From Cognatishimia sp. F0-27 (GTDB lineage: Bacteria > Pseudomonadota > Alphaproteobacteria > Rhodobacterales > Rhodobacteraceae): a stretch of DNA of 64,000 nt. Both the position numbers and the translations under genes were made by a program. Below the pieces are notes generated by a model. The model saw only the letters and a list, made by a program, of their open reading frames with translations, had not been told where the DNA came from and made no database searches. The stretch covers positions 62,001-126,000 of the forward strand of contig NZ_JAFMPQ010000003.1 in NCBI RefSeq assembly GCF_020667845.1. Direction: 5' to 3'. This document shows, piece by piece, positions 9,439 through 18,792 of this stretch; position 1 is the stretch's first letter; every line of letters begins with the position of its first letter.

Positions 9439-9726
9439 TTATTCCTCCTCGACGCCGTATTCACGGTCGAGCTTGTTCATCCGCCAGGCGTAGAAGAAGA
9501 TCAGCGCGAGAAAGACGATGATGGAACCTTGCTGCGCGAACCAGAAGCCGAGATCCGTTCCTCCGACGGAAATCCCCGACAGCAGCGGTCGCAGAACGAT
9601 TCCGAAGCCAAAAGAAACCACGGCCCAGATCACGAGGCAGATGGTAATGATGCGAATATTGGTGCTCCAGTAGCCGGCGTCGTCATCTTTCGCCTTGGCT
9701 GGAGTCTGAGCTGACTGATCCACCAT
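9439..9726 (-). CDS. DUF4212 small subunit of the sodium:solute symporter
   Basis: This is a 95-residue protein with two membrane helices (IITICLVIWAVVSFGFGIVL and SIIVFLALIFFYAWRM) and charged ends. It matches the DUF4212 small-subunit family found immediately upstream of VC_2705-type symporters. GAGGAGGG lies 8 bp before the ATG. It is probably required for folding or stability of the large permease. The 86-bp gap after adk holds a GC stem (9770-9797) without a T-run on the coding strand, so read-through from acs-adk is possible. Confidence 0.85.
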   Translation of the reverse strand: MVDQSAQTPAKAKDDDAGYWSTNIRIITICLVIWAVVSFGFGIVLRPLLSGISVGGTDLGFWFAQQGSIIVFLALIFFYAWRMNKLDREYGVEEE

Positions 9727-9812
9727 GTGGGTGTCCCTCCTCTTTGTTGTTCAGCATTTATGCGGGGTGCCGGCAGGCGTGGGAGCACACCTGCCAGCGG
9801 GTCTTTTCTTGA

Positions 9813-10496
9813 TCAGGCGCCGCGCACGATTTGCGCGATATCCTGTCCAATCCGGTCGATGCTCCCCATCGCATCGACGCGACGCAGAGCAGCTTTCTGC
9901 TCGTAGTATTCGATAAGGGGTGCCGTTTTTACATGATATGCATCAAGGCGCGACATTGCGGTTTTCGCATTGTCATCGGCGCGGTGCGTCATGCTCGTTG
10001 ACCCGCAAGCATCACAAACTCCAGGCTTTTTTGTCGGTTTGAAGTCTTCGTGATAGCCCTCACCGCAGTCGCCGCAGGTAAAGCGCCCTGCGACACGTCG
10101 TACCATCTTGACGTCGTCGACCTCCAACGAGATCGCCGCCGTGATGGTCTGACCGGAGCGGGCGAGCATCTCGTCGAGCGCTTCGGCCTGCGCGGTGGTG
10201 CGCGGGAAGCCGTCGAGCACGACGCCCTTGGCGCAGTCCGCATCTGCCAGCCGGTCGGTGAGCACGGCAATGACGATCTCGTCGCTGACCAGCCCACCGG
10301 CCTTCATCACCGCATCGGCGGCCTGGCCGGCCTCAGTGCCCGCCGCCACAGCGGAGCGCAAAAGGTCGCCCGTCGAAAGCTGCACCAGGCCAAACTGCTC
10401 TTCGAGCATCCGCGCCTGGGTGCCCTTGCCGGCGCCCGGAGGCCCCAGCAAGATCAGCACGGGTGCGGTAACGGGGGTTTGTGCACCATCCATCAT
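9813..10496 (-). CDS. adk: Adenylate kinase with zinc-type LID
   Basis: Adenylate kinase catalyses AMP + ATP to 2 ADP. The 227-residue protein has the P-loop GPPGAGKGTQ, the AMP-binding region DGFPRTTAQAEAL, and a long LID domain with four cysteines (CGDCG and CDACG) that would hold zinc. It starts 3 bp after the acs stop, with its GGAGG ribosome site inside the acs end, so it is translated from the acs message. Because Acs releases AMP, this copy may serve mainly to recycle that AMP. A housekeeping adk probably exists elsewhere, as in relatives where it sits in the ribosomal protein operon. Confidence 0.92.
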   Translation of the reverse strand: MMDGAQTPVTAPVLILLGPPGAGKGTQARMLEEQFGLVQLSTGDLLRSAVAAGTEAGQAADAVMKAGGLVSDEIVIAVLTDRLADADCAKGVVLDGFPRTTAQAEALDEMLARSGQTITAAISLEVDDVKMVRRVAGRFTCGDCGEGYHEDFKPTKKPGVCDACGSTSMTHRADDNAKTAMSRLDAYHVKTAPLIEYYEQKAALRRVDAMGSIDRIGQDIAQIVRGA

Positions 10497-10499
10497 CGC

Positions 10500-12479
10500 T
10501 CAGGCCTCCGTTGCCGCACGGTTCATGCGGTTCTCGATCAGATCGTCGACCACGGACGGATCGGCCAGCGTCGAGGTGTCGCCCAGAGCGCCGAAATCGT
10601 CTTCGGCGATCTTGCGCAGGATACGGCGCATGATCTTGCCGGAGCGGGTCTTGGGCAGGCCCGGCGCCCATTGGATCAGGTCGGGCTTCGCGATCGGACC
10701 GATTTCCGTGCGGACCCAGACCTCAAGCTCCTTGCGCAATTCGGGGCTTGGCTCTTCGCCGTTCATCAATGTCACGTAGGCATAGATGCCCTGACCCTTG
10801 ACCTCATGGGGGTAGCCCACCACGGCGGCCTCGGCGACCTTGGCGTGCGCAACAAGCGCGGATTCGACCTCTGCGGTGCCCATCCGGTGGCCCGAGACGT
10901 TGATCACGTCATCCACCCGTCCGGTGATCCAGTAGTCGCCATCCGCATCGCGGCGGCAGCCGTCGCCGGAGAAGTAATACCCTTTGTAGTCGCCAAAATA
11001 GGTCTTCTCGAACCGCTCGTGATCGCCCCAGACAGTGCGCATCTGGCCCGGCCAGCTGTCCTTGATGCACAAGACGCCCTCGACGCCATTGCCTTCGATT
11101 TCAACGCCGCTTTGCGGGTCGAGCACGACGGGCTGCACACCAAAGAACGGCTGTTGCGCCGAGCCGGGTTTGAGCGCGGTTGCGCCGGGGAGGGGGGTCA
11201 GCATGTGGCCGCCTGTCTCGGTCTGCCAGAAGGTATCGACAATGGGGCAATTGCCCTTGCCGACCACGTTGTAATACCAGTTCCAGGCTTCGGGGTTGAT
11301 CGGCTCGCCAACCGAGCCAAGCAGGCGCAGCGAGGACAGGTCGTGCTTTTCGACCCAATCGTTGCCTGCGGCCATCAGGGCGCGGATCGCGGTGGGCGCG
11401 GTATAGAACTGCGTGACCTTGTGCTTGGCGCAGACTTCCCAGAAGCGGCCGGCATCGGGGTAGGTGGGAACCCCTTCGAACATGATGGTCGTCGCGCCGT
11501 TGGCGAGCGGACCATAGACAATGTAGCTGTGTCCCGTGACCCAGCCGACATCGGCCGTGCACCAGAAGATATCGCCATCGTGATAATCGAAGGAATACTG
11601 ATGCGTCATCGACGCATAGACCAGATAGCCTCCGGTTGAGTGAACCACACCCTTGGGCTGCCCGGTCGAACCCGATGTGTAGAGGATGAAGAGCGGGTCT
11701 TCGGCGTTCATCTCGGCCGGGGCGCAGTAATCAGATGCCTCCAGAACCATCTCGTTGTAGTCGTAGTCGCGGTCCGTCCATGTGGTCTGGCCGCCGGTGC
11801 GTTTTACAACGAGGCATTTGACGTCGTCCTTGCAGTGCAGCAGGGCGGCATCGGTGTTGGATTTGAGCGGCGTCGAGCGGCCGCCACGGGGGGCATGGTC
11901 GGCGGTGATGACCACCTTGGCATCCGAGCCGTTGATCCGCGCGCCAAGCGCGTCGGGGGAGAAGCCGGCAAAGACGATGGAATGGATCGCGCCGATCCGG
12001 GCGCAGGCCAGCATCGCATAGGCCGCTTCGGGGATCATCGGCAGGTAGATCACCACGCGGTCGCCTTTGCGCACGCCGAGCGTTTCGAGAATATTGGCCA
12101 TCTTGCAGACCGATGCGTGCAGATCGCGATAGGTGATGTGCAGTGTTGGCGTGGTATTGGGATCGTCCGGTTCCCAGATGATCGCGGTCTGATCGCCCCG
12201 GGTTTCGAGATGCCGGTCGATGCAGTTGGCCGCCACATTGAGCGTGCCGTCCTCGAACCAACGGATGTCAATCGCGCCGGGTTCAAAGGACGTGTTCTTG
12301 ACCTTGGTGTAGGGCTTGATCCAGTCGAGCCGCTTGCCTTGCTCGCCCCAGAACGCGTCGGGATCTGCAACGGAAGCCGCGTACATGTCAGCATAACCTG
12401 ACGCGTCCAAATGGGCGCGTGCCACGGTGTCGTCGGATGGCGGATACACGGTCTGGGTCGGGTTGGCTTGGATATTCAT
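10500..12479 (-). CDS. acs: Acetyl-CoA synthetase, AMP-forming
   Basis: Acs converts acetate, ATP and CoA to acetyl-CoA, AMP and pyrophosphate. The 659-residue length is typical. The adenylation motif [19 protein letters not shown] and the C-terminal [15 protein letters not shown] are both present; the latter carries the lysine that is acetylated in related enzymes to switch off activity. GAGGAAC precedes the ATG. It heads a minus-strand group with adk, a symporter pair and a CBS regulator. Upstream, two identical 10-bp repeats may be operator sites. Confidence 0.96.
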   Translation of the reverse strand: MNIQANPTQTVYPPSDDTVARAHLDASGYADMYAASVADPDAFWGEQGKRLDWIKPYTKVKNTSFEPGAIDIRWFEDGTLNVAANCIDRHLETRGDQTAIIWEPDDPNTTPTLHITYRDLHASVCKMANILETLGVRKGDRVVIYLPMIPEAAYAMLACARIGAIHSIVFAGFSPDALGARINGSDAKVVITADHAPRGGRSTPLKSNTDAALLHCKDDVKCLVVKRTGGQTTWTDRDYDYNEMVLEASDYCAPAEMNAEDPLFILYTSGSTGQPKGVVHSTGGYLVYASMTHQYSFDYHDGDIFWCTADVGWVTGHSYIVYGPLANGATTIMFEGVPTYPDAGRFWEVCAKHKVTQFYTAPTAIRALMAAGNDWVEKHDLSSLRLLGSVGEPINPEAWNWYYNVVGKGNCPIVDTFWQTETGGHMLTPLPGATALKPGSAQQPFFGVQPVVLDPQSGVEIEGNGVEGVLCIKDSWPGQMRTVWGDHERFEKTYFGDYKGYYFSGDGCRRDADGDYWITGRVDDVINVSGHRMGTAEVESALVAHAKVAEAAVVGYPHEVKGQGIYAYVTLMNGEEPSPELRKELEVWVRTEIGPIAKPDLIQWAPGLPKTRSGKIMRRILRKIAEDDFGALGDTSTLADPSVVDDLIENRMNRAATEA

Positions 12480-12571
12480 GCGGTTCCTCCTCGCTGAAGC
12501 GCTTGAGCCTCACTGTGCAATGACGGGTCCGGATGGCCCAATCTTGCCGATGGAGTCAGCATAAGTGGGTA

Positions 12572-12622
12572 TGTAAACAATGGAATACGGCCATGGTATT
12601 AAACAGATTTTTTGTAAACAAT
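12572..12622. promoter_or_regulatory. Paired TGTAAACAAT repeats upstream of acs
   Basis: TGTAAACAAT occurs twice in the same orientation, at 12572-12581 and 12613-12622, start to start 41 bp (about four helical turns). Both lie 90-145 bp upstream of the acs ATG in an AT-rich stretch. They may bind an activator or repressor of acetate use. I cannot name the protein. Confidence 0.35.
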
Positions 12623-13129
12623 TTTTCTGGTCACGCTGTTAAGCAGTCAAGAATTTTGCTGGATCGCATTTTTCCCAAGGTTTATGGGGTGCTGCAACAT
12701 CGCTTTTGAGATGCACCTTTTCGGGCCGGGCCGATGTTAGCGCCAAGACCCGTGACCTTGCGGCATGTGACATATCGTCAACATTGCCTGACAGAGTGCA
12801 AATCCTGCCGATCACGCCGCTGTGAGCATGTGTGAAGACCGTGTGTCAGGGGCTCCCCGATTCGCCTCTGGGGCGAGGTGCCGTGGCGGCGCGCATGGAA
12901 TCTGACCGCGGGAATCGCTGTCCGCATGAGTCCGCGAGTCCGACCCTCCACAAGGGCGTGAAGGCCGTTGGCCGGTGGACTTGGCGCGCTGAAGCCATAT
13001 GTGCTGAGGTGCGGTCGGCGCGGCGGCGCCTCAAACCGTTTCCATTGTGCCACAATATGATGCGAATTGATGATTTTTAGGCATCTATTTGCGTGATGCG
13101 GCAAAAACCACAGGCATTTTTGCTGGGTT

Positions 13130-13169
13130 TTGATATTCCGAGACATAGTTGTTATGCTGCACTGCAGCA
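13130..13169 (+). promoter_or_regulatory. galU promoter overlapped by a PhaR-like palindrome
   Basis: A sigma70-like promoter fits at TTGATA (13130-13135), 17-bp spacer, TATGCT (13153-13158). Overlapping the -10 is a perfect 15-bp palindrome, TGCTGCACTGCAGCA (13155-13169), which contains CTGC-N3-GCAG, the site described for the polyhydroxyalkanoate regulator PhaR in Rhodobacter relatives. A repressor bound there would block galU. PhaR sites are otherwise known near pha genes, so the link is unexpected. Confidence 0.5.
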
Positions 13170-13193
13170 AAGTATTGAAAGGAAAGTCACACG

Positions 13194-14096
13194 ATGTCTG
13201 CCCCTGTTCGCACTGCCATTTTTCCGGTTGCCGGTCTCGGAACGCGCTTCCTTCCAGCCACCAAGGCCACGCCCAAAGAGTTGCTGCCGGTTGTGGATAC
13301 GCCGCTGATCCAATTTGCGATCAACGAAGCGCGGGAGGCCGGTGTCGAGCGGATGATCTTTGTGAGTCACCCGTCGAAAGCCGCGATCGAGCGCCACGTG
13401 ATGGACGACGCCGATCTGCGCGCGACGCTGACCGCACGCGGCAAGACAGACATCGCGCAGGCGCTTCACGAGACCGCGCTTTGCCCGGTGGGCGATGACG
13501 TGGTGTTCACGATGCAGCACGAACCGCTCGGTCTCGGTCATGCAGTTCTGTGTGCGCGGGAGCACGCGCTGCCCGGACCGATCGCGGTTCTGCTGCCCGA
13601 CGATCTGATTCTCGGAAAAAGCTGTCTCGCGGAGATGGTCGACGCCTATGCGCAGGCGCCGCAGGGCCATATGGTTGCCGCGATGCATGTGTCGCAGGAA
13701 GAAACCCGGAAATACGGCATCCTTTCGGTCACCGGCCGCGACGGGCGTGTGGTGCATGCCGATGGCATGGTCGAAAAGCCAAAGCCGCAAAACGCGCCCT
13801 CGCGCGAAGCCGTGGTCGGCCGTTACGTGCTTGACGGTTCGATCTTTGACGATCTGGCAAACCAACCGCCCGGCGCCGGTGGTGAAATTCAGCTGACCGA
13901 CGCGATCTCGCGCGGGACGGAGCGGCTTGGCCTTGCCGGTTTCCGGTTCAGCGGCACCCGCTACGATTGTGGCTCCAAGGGGGGCATGCTGCGCGCGACC
14001 CTCGATCTGGCCGCGCAAGACCCCGAATGCGCGGAGGTTCTCGAAGAGGTGCTGTCATCGGGCAAGATCGCGTTCCGCACGTCCAGCGCGGCATAG
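13194..14096 (+). CDS. galU: UTP-glucose-1-phosphate uridylyltransferase
   Basis: GalU makes UDP-glucose for surface polysaccharides and osmoprotective glucosides. The 300-residue length is normal. The N-terminal nucleotide-binding motif AGLGTRFLPATKATPKEL is intact, as are IAVLLPDDLILG (metal/UTP site region) and the PPGAGGEIQLTDAI segment. GAAAGGAAAG precedes the ATG. It is a single-gene unit, ending in its own terminator and convergent with the fumarase gene. Confidence 0.95.
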   Translation: MSAPVRTAIFPVAGLGTRFLPATKATPKELLPVVDTPLIQFAINEAREAGVERMIFVSHPSKAAIERHVMDDADLRATLTARGKTDIAQALHETALCPVGDDVVFTMQHEPLGLGHAVLCAREHALPGPIAVLLPDDLILGKSCLAEMVDAYAQAPQGHMVAAMHVSQEETRKYGILSVTGRDGRVVHADGMVEKPKPQNAPSREAVVGRYVLDGSIFDDLANQPPGAGGEIQLTDAISRGTERLGLAGFRFSGTRYDCGSKGGMLRATLDLAAQDPECAEVLEEVLSSGKIAFRTSSAA

Positions 14097-14197
14097 GGGG
14101 CGACCTCTGGTGGCAAGGTCCATCGGCGCGCCGCTCCGGCGGACCTGACGGACGATCGGCCACCGCCGCCACGCAAGCGCATCGCCAGCAACGACAA

Positions 14198-14230
14198 GCG
14201 CCGGTGTCTCGAAAGAGCGCCGGCGTTTTT
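14198..14230 (+). terminator. galU terminator
   Basis: A GC-rich stem (14198-14210 with 14215-14225, one bulge), a GAAA tetraloop and five T residues (14226-14230) form a classic intrinsic terminator about 100 bp after the galU stop. Confidence 0.85.
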
Positions 14231-14324
14231 GTGCCTGCGCACGGCGCGACACCGCTGACCCGCCGCTTTTGACATGCCAGCGCTCTGCGGGGCGGGGCTG
14301 GTCAAGGCTCCCGTCACAACAGAA

Positions 14325-14354
14325 AACCGGCGACCGCTTCTGCGACCGCCGGTT
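14325..14354 (-). terminator. Fumarase gene terminator
   Basis: On the minus strand an 8-bp AACCGGCG/CGCCGGTT stem (arms 14347-14354 and 14325-14332), with a partly paired 14-nt interior, is followed by TTCTGTT. It lies 41 bp past the fumarase stop, back to back with the galU terminator. Confidence 0.7.
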
Positions 14355-14394
14355 GAGTTGGTTCATGCCACGCGCCACAGGATGTGGCGGGCGC

Positions 14395-15903
14395 TTATTC
14401 CGCAGGGGCCATGGCCCGCCGCCATTGCTTCGGTCCGGTCTGATGGATCGAGTTGCCTTCGGTGTCGACAGCCACGGTCACGGGCATGTCTTCGACCTGA
14501 AGCTCGTAGATCGCTTCCATCCCGAGATCCTGGAAGGCGATGGGTTTGGCTTTCTTGATGGCTTTCGACACAAGATAGGCGGCGCCGCCAACGGCAATCA
14601 GATACGCGGCCTTGTGTTTGGCAATGGCTTCGAGCGCCACCGGGCCGCGCTCGGCCTTGCCGATCATCACCTTGAGCCCGGTTTCTCCGAGGATCTGATC
14701 GGTGAACTTATCCATCCGCGTGGAGGTGGTTGGACCTGCGGGGCCGATGGCTTCGTCTCCGACCGCGTCCACGGGGCCAACGTAATAGATCGCGCGGCCC
14801 TTGAGGTCGACAGGCAGCGGCTCGCCTGAGTCCAGCATTGAAACCATGCGCTTATGCGCCGCGTCGCGCCCCGTGTAGAGCGTGCCATTGAGCAGCAGCG
14901 TCTGCCCCGGTTCCAGCGAGGCAACGACCTCATCGTTGAGATCGTCAAGGTCGATCCGCCGCGCATGGGCGCTGGCCTGATCGAGCAGGATCTCCGGCCA
15001 ATCGGCCAGATCCGGCGGCATGAATTCCGCAGGGCCGGAGCCGTCGAGCGTGAAGGTCACGTGGCGCGTGGCCGCGCAGTTCGGGATCAGCCCAACCGGC
15101 AGAGAGGCGGCATGGGTCGGGAAGCTCTTGACCTTGACATCGAGGACAGTGGTGACGCCGCCCAACCCTTGGGCTCCGATGCCAAGCGCGTTCACGCGAT
15201 CGGCAATTTCGAGCCGCAGTTCTTCGGCCTTGTTGGACGGGCCACGGCGGATCAGGTCTGCCATGTCGATCGGCTCGTTGAGCGCGGCTTTTGCAAGCTT
15301 CATCGCCTTGTCGGCGGATCCGCCGACGCCCACCCCGAGAATGCCGGGCGGGCACCAACCCGCGCCGAGCGTTTCTACGGTGTTCACCACCCAATCGGCC
15401 ACGGAGGCCGACGGGTTTAGAATGGTGAATTTCGACTTGTTTTCGGACCCGCCACCCTTGGCGCTGACCGTTACCTTTACCTTGTCGCCGGCGACGATTT
15501 CCGTTGTGACCATGGCCGGTGTGTTGTCGCCGGAATTCTTGCGCTCGCCGAACGGGTCCACAACGATGGAAGCGCGCAACGGGTTGGTATCGAGCTTGTA
15601 GGCCTGGCGCGTGGCCTCGTCCGCGATCTCCTGCATGGAGCGTTTCGAGGCGATGCGCGCTTCGATGCCGACCTCGACAATCACGTTGGCGGTGCCGGTG
15701 TCCTGACAGATCGGGCGACGGCCAATGGCGCACATGCGCGAATTGACAAGAATCTGGGCCATGGCCTGCTTGGCACCGGGGTTTTCCTCGCGCTCATACG
15801 CAGCGGCCATCGCCCGGATGAAATCCGGCGGATGGTAGTAGGAGATATACTGCAGCGCTTCGGCGATCGAGGCGATCAGGTCGTCTTCACGGATGACTGT
15901 CAT
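14395..15903 (-). CDS. fumA: Fumarate hydratase, class I (iron-sulfur)
   Basis: The enzyme hydrates fumarate to L-malate in the TCA cycle using a [4Fe-4S] cluster as Lewis acid. The N-terminal alpha part (CQDTGTANV, GSENKSKF, LGAGWCPPGILGVGVGGSADKA) and C-terminal beta part (GPTTSTRMDKFTDQILGETG, IGKAERG) are fused in one chain, as in FumA/FumB-type single-chain enzymes. ATG 15903 is chosen because GTGAGGA precedes it and MTVIREDDL is a normal beginning; a TTG 39 bp upstream lacks such a site. Class I enzymes are oxygen sensitive, so an oxygen-stable class II fumarase may exist elsewhere. Confidence 0.93.
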   Translation of the reverse strand: MTVIREDDLIASIAEALQYISYYHPPDFIRAMAAAYEREENPGAKQAMAQILVNSRMCAIGRRPICQDTGTANVIVEVGIEARIASKRSMQEIADEATRQAYKLDTNPLRASIVVDPFGERKNSGDNTPAMVTTEIVAGDKVKVTVSAKGGGSENKSKFTILNPSASVADWVVNTVETLGAGWCPPGILGVGVGGSADKAMKLAKAALNEPIDMADLIRRGPSNKAEELRLEIADRVNALGIGAQGLGGVTTVLDVKVKSFPTHAASLPVGLIPNCAATRHVTFTLDGSGPAEFMPPDLADWPEILLDQASAHARRIDLDDLNDEVVASLEPGQTLLLNGTLYTGRDAAHKRMVSMLDSGEPLPVDLKGRAIYYVGPVDAVGDEAIGPAGPTTSTRMDKFTDQILGETGLKVMIGKAERGPVALEAIAKHKAAYLIAVGGAAYLVSKAIKKAKPIAFQDLGMEAIYELQVEDMPVTVAVDTEGNSIHQTGPKQWRRAMAPAE

Positions 15904-16296
15904 GGCTGTCCTCACTCGGGCATTGTATGCTTTGGCGCACAATCGCGGGATTGGCGCTCGTCTGCAACAGTGGATAATGCCGCGCCCCGGGACGTTCTGA
16001 CACGGGTTTGCGCTATCGGCGCAGGGCTTGCGCTTTGCTGCACCGACATGTGCGGATTTCGACTCCGTGCGGGGGGCAGACGCCCGGAAGGGCGCGCCTC
16101 ACGACAGCGGGCGGTCGGTGATTTTTCTGGCCCCGTGCATCGGAGCGAGAGACCGCGCGCGCCCGAATACCCTGCGCGCGGCCCGGATGATGGGCCTTGG
16201 AGACCTTCGCCGGGCCGCGTGCGGTCAGAGACCTGCGGCGGATCGCAGGCCCTTTGAGCGCGCGGGCCTGACCGGCGCACACAGGCCCGAAGGACG
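15904..16296. other. Gap between dadA and the fumarase gene
   Basis: This 393-bp GC-rich stretch contains no credible gene, RNA or strong hairpin. On the minus strand a TACAAT -10-like box lies about 25 bp before the fumarase ATG, but no good -35 is placed with it. Confidence 0.4.
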
Positions 16297-17544
16297 TCAG
16301 GCCGCCTTTGCCATCCCGCCAACCGCCAGAGGCGCGGGTTTCACGCTTTCCGCCACGGACGCGGCGACAAGCCGTGCGGTCGCGGCGGAGAGCGTCCAGC
16401 CCAGATGCCCATGACCGGTGTTGTAAAACACCCCCGGTTGGCGTCCGGCGCCCACACGCGGGAGCATGGACGGCATCATCGGGCGCAGACCGGCCCAGGG
16501 CGTGACGGTTTCTGTCGATACGCCGGGGAAGTAGCGCTCGCACCACGCCACAAGCGGCTGGATGCGGTCCGCGCGGATGTCCTTGTTGGCGCCGTTGAAC
16601 TCTGCCGTGCCGGCGATGCGAAAACGGTTTTCGCCAAAGCGCGACGCGACGATCTTGGCACGGTCATCGAGAAGGGAAATCCAGGGCGCGGCGGCGCGGC
16701 TTTCGGCATCGTCGAGCGACACGGTGATCGAGTAGCCCTTGACCGGGTAGATGTTCACGCGGTCACCCAGCTGCCGGGCGAAGTCGCGGCTGCGGATGCC
16801 CGCGCTGACCACGACGGCATCAAACCGTTCGGTGCCGTTTGCGGTCACTTCAACCGCGCCGTCGCGCGCCTTGAGGCTGTGCACATCGGTGCCAAACCGC
16901 AACGCCGCACCGCGACGGGCGCAGGCGCGGGCCAGACCCATGGTGAATTTGTGGATGTCGCCGGAGCTGTCGGACGGGGTGACAAAGCCGCCGACGAAAT
17001 CGCCGCTCAGGGCCGGTTCGATCTCGCGCATCTCCTCGGGGGATACCTCGCGCCGATCAAGACCGCCCTCGGCCAGCAGCGCATTCACGCGCCGCGCATG
17101 GGCCAGATCCTTCGCGTGTCCGTAGAAATGCAGGATGCCGCGCCGTTCAAGGTCGAAATCGATGCCCTCGCGCTCGGCCATCTCGAAGAGCACGGCGCGC
17201 GCGGCGATCGCCATGCGCACGGTTTCGACCGTGTTGCGCTTGTAGTTGGGAATATTCGACAGGAATTCCGCCATCCACCGCATCTTGTGCAGGGTAGGGG
17301 CCGGGTTCACCAGCAGCGGCGCATCCGCCGACAGCATCCACTTGAGCCCTTTCAGGATCGTGCTCCACTGGGTCCATACTTCGGCATTGGACGCCGAGAG
17401 CTGGCCGCCATTGGCAAAGCTCGTCTCCATCGCGGCGTAGCGGTTGCGGTCGAAGACGGTCACTTCGAAGCCGCGGTCGAGCAGCTCGTAAGCGGTGGTC
17501 AGGCCGGTCACGCCGGCGCCGATAACGGCAACATGTTTGGTCAT
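16297..17544 (-). CDS. dadA: D-amino acid dehydrogenase family flavoprotein
   Basis: This 415-residue FAD protein belongs to the DadA/glycine oxidase family, which deaminates D-amino acids (classically D-alanine) to keto acids. It has the N-terminal dinucleotide fold VIGAGVTGLTTAYEL and the C-terminal TGHGHLGWTLSAATARLVA. ATG 17544 follows AAGGAC. A longer start would run into the riboswitch platform. The tandem glycine riboswitch upstream argues that glycine, or an amino acid made with it, is the physiological signal; a glycine-oxidising role is possible but not shown. Confidence 0.85.
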   Translation of the reverse strand: MTKHVAVIGAGVTGLTTAYELLDRGFEVTVFDRNRYAAMETSFANGGQLSASNAEVWTQWSTILKGLKWMLSADAPLLVNPAPTLHKMRWMAEFLSNIPNYKRNTVETVRMAIAARAVLFEMAEREGIDFDLERRGILHFYGHAKDLAHARRVNALLAEGGLDRREVSPEEMREIEPALSGDFVGGFVTPSDSSGDIHKFTMGLARACARRGAALRFGTDVHSLKARDGAVEVTANGTERFDAVVVSAGIRSRDFARQLGDRVNIYPVKGYSITVSLDDAESRAAAPWISLLDDRAKIVASRFGENRFRIAGTAEFNGANKDIRADRIQPLVAWCERYFPGVSTETVTPWAGLRPMMPSMLPRVGAGRQPGVFYNTGHGHLGWTLSAATARLVAASVAESVKPAPLAVGGMAKAA

Positions 17545-17589
17545 CGTTTCAGTCCTTGCACGGGGCGGCATTCCTGAGCCGCGTGCCCC

Positions 17590-17771
17590 CTCCGTGCCTG
17601 GAACCTGAGAGCTTCACCCATTCTCACAAAATGCGAGAGCGGGTTTTCTCCTACGGTGGACGTGTTGCCACGCCGCTTTCCGGAGTGTTGCAGCCATACC
17701 GGTCCTTGGACCTGAGAGTTTCCGGGGCGGTTGCTCCTTCGGCGACGGTGTAAGCCGTCTTCTCCCGGTAT
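17590..17771 (-). promoter_or_regulatory. Tandem glycine riboswitch (two aptamers)
   Basis: Read on the minus strand, aptamer 1 (17771-17696) is closed by a perfect 7-bp P1 (ATACCGG/CCGGTAT) and contains the cores CGCCGAAGGAGCAA and CTCTCAGG. Aptamer 2 (17685-17590) has CACCGTAGGAGAAA, a longer internal hairpin and the same CTCTCAGG core; its P1 is CTCCG/CGGAG. A 10-nt linker joins them. After aptamer 2 a GCACG/CGTGC hairpin (17586-17558) ends right at the AAGGAC ribosome site of dadA, so translation control is plausible. A TTGATC -35-like box at 17815-17810 may be the promoter. Confidence 0.92.
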
Positions 17772-17879
17772 CGCTGTCGTGAGGCTCGCCTAGTGCAAAG
17801 CGGTGATTCGATCAAGCGCCGTTCGCAACACAGCGCGCAGCCCTTGGCAGGGCGTGGCCGCGCTGGATCAGGCCGGGCG

Positions 17880-18746
17880 CTATTCGGCGGGGGACACGCT
17901 TTCGGCGACCCGGATACGCGAGGCGCGCCGGTTCAGGATCTGCTTGCGGATAAAGGCGGCGATGAACATGGCCGTGAGGATCAGGATGATCGTTGGCGCT
18001 GGCGCGCTGTCGATCCAGAAACTGGCGTAAATGCCGGTCATCATCGCGGTCACGTTGACGAGCACGGCCACCCACAGCATCGTCGAAAAGCGGCGCACCA
18101 GAAGGAAAGCGATGGCACCGGGCGCGATGAGCAGACCGATTGCAAGGATCAACCCCGCCGCGGTGAGCGTCGCCACAACGCAGAGCGAAAGCGCCGCGAG
18201 CAAACCGTAATGCAACCAGCCGACCGACAGCCCGGCCGCCCGGGCCTGTGCCGGGTCGAAGCTGTGCAGCAACAGGTCTTTCCATTTCAGCGCCAGCCCG
18301 GTGGCCACAACAAACGAGATGAGGCCGGACGTCCAGAGATCGGCCGCGCCGACGCCGAGGATATTGCCGAACAGGATATGATCGAGATGGGCGTTGGTCT
18401 CGACCGAGACATAGAGCACGATGCCAAGCCCGAACATGCCGGAAAACACGACGCCCATGATCGTGTCCTGCTTGACCCGGCTGTTGCCTGCAAGAAAGCC
18501 GGTCGCGACGGCGCAGACCATGCCCGACACAAACGCACCCAGGATCAGCGGCAGCCCGACGATATAGGCCAGAACGATCCCCGGCAGCACCGCATGGCTT
18601 ACCGCGTCTCCCATGAGGGCCCATCCCTTGAGCACCAGAAAGCAGCTCAGGAGCGCGGTCGGCACCGCGACGATGGCGGCAATCAGGAACGCGTTCTGCA
18701 TGAAAGCGAACTGGAGCGGCAACAAGAGGGTCTGAAGGTCCATCAC
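17880..18746 (-). CDS. sitD: Mn/Fe ABC transporter, permease SitD
   Basis: This 288-residue ABC-3 family permease has eight or nine membrane helices and the stretch LKGWALMGDAVSHAVLPGIVLAY that contacts the ATPase. It is the second of two homologous permeases and ends the four-gene unit. The order binding protein, ATPase, permease, permease is that of SitABCD/MntABCD manganese (or iron) importers; zinc systems of this family normally have only one permease. The gap to sitC is 46 bp. Confidence 0.87.
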   Translation of the reverse strand: MMDLQTLLLPLQFAFMQNAFLIAAIVAVPTALLSCFLVLKGWALMGDAVSHAVLPGIVLAYIVGLPLILGAFVSGMVCAVATGFLAGNSRVKQDTIMGVVFSGMFGLGIVLYVSVETNAHLDHILFGNILGVGAADLWTSGLISFVVATGLALKWKDLLLHSFDPAQARAAGLSVGWLHYGLLAALSLCVVATLTAAGLILAIGLLIAPGAIAFLLVRRFSTMLWVAVLVNVTAMMTGIYASFWIDSAPAPTIILILTAMFIAAFIRKQILNRRASRIRVAESVSPAE

Positions 18747-18792
18747 AGAACCGCCCCCCGCCGGATGGGCATGCGCGTCTCAAGCCGGCCGG

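Larger units (their letters stand above)
12480..13193. other. Divergent acs/galU control region without a gene
   Basis: This 714-bp gap has no convincing coding region. The acs-proximal 170 bp is AT-rich compared with the rest and holds two direct repeats. A stem with GGTGC/GCACC arms and a TTTT tail (12688-12721, plus strand) looks like a weak terminator with no gene in front of it. The middle (~12780-13070) is GC-rich and featureless. The galU promoter occupies the last 70 bp. Confidence 0.5.

Noticed and set aside
12832-13080. 82-codon frame in the acs-galU gap
   Set aside because: No ribosome site, no recognisable fold, and composition like the surrounding non-coding DNA.
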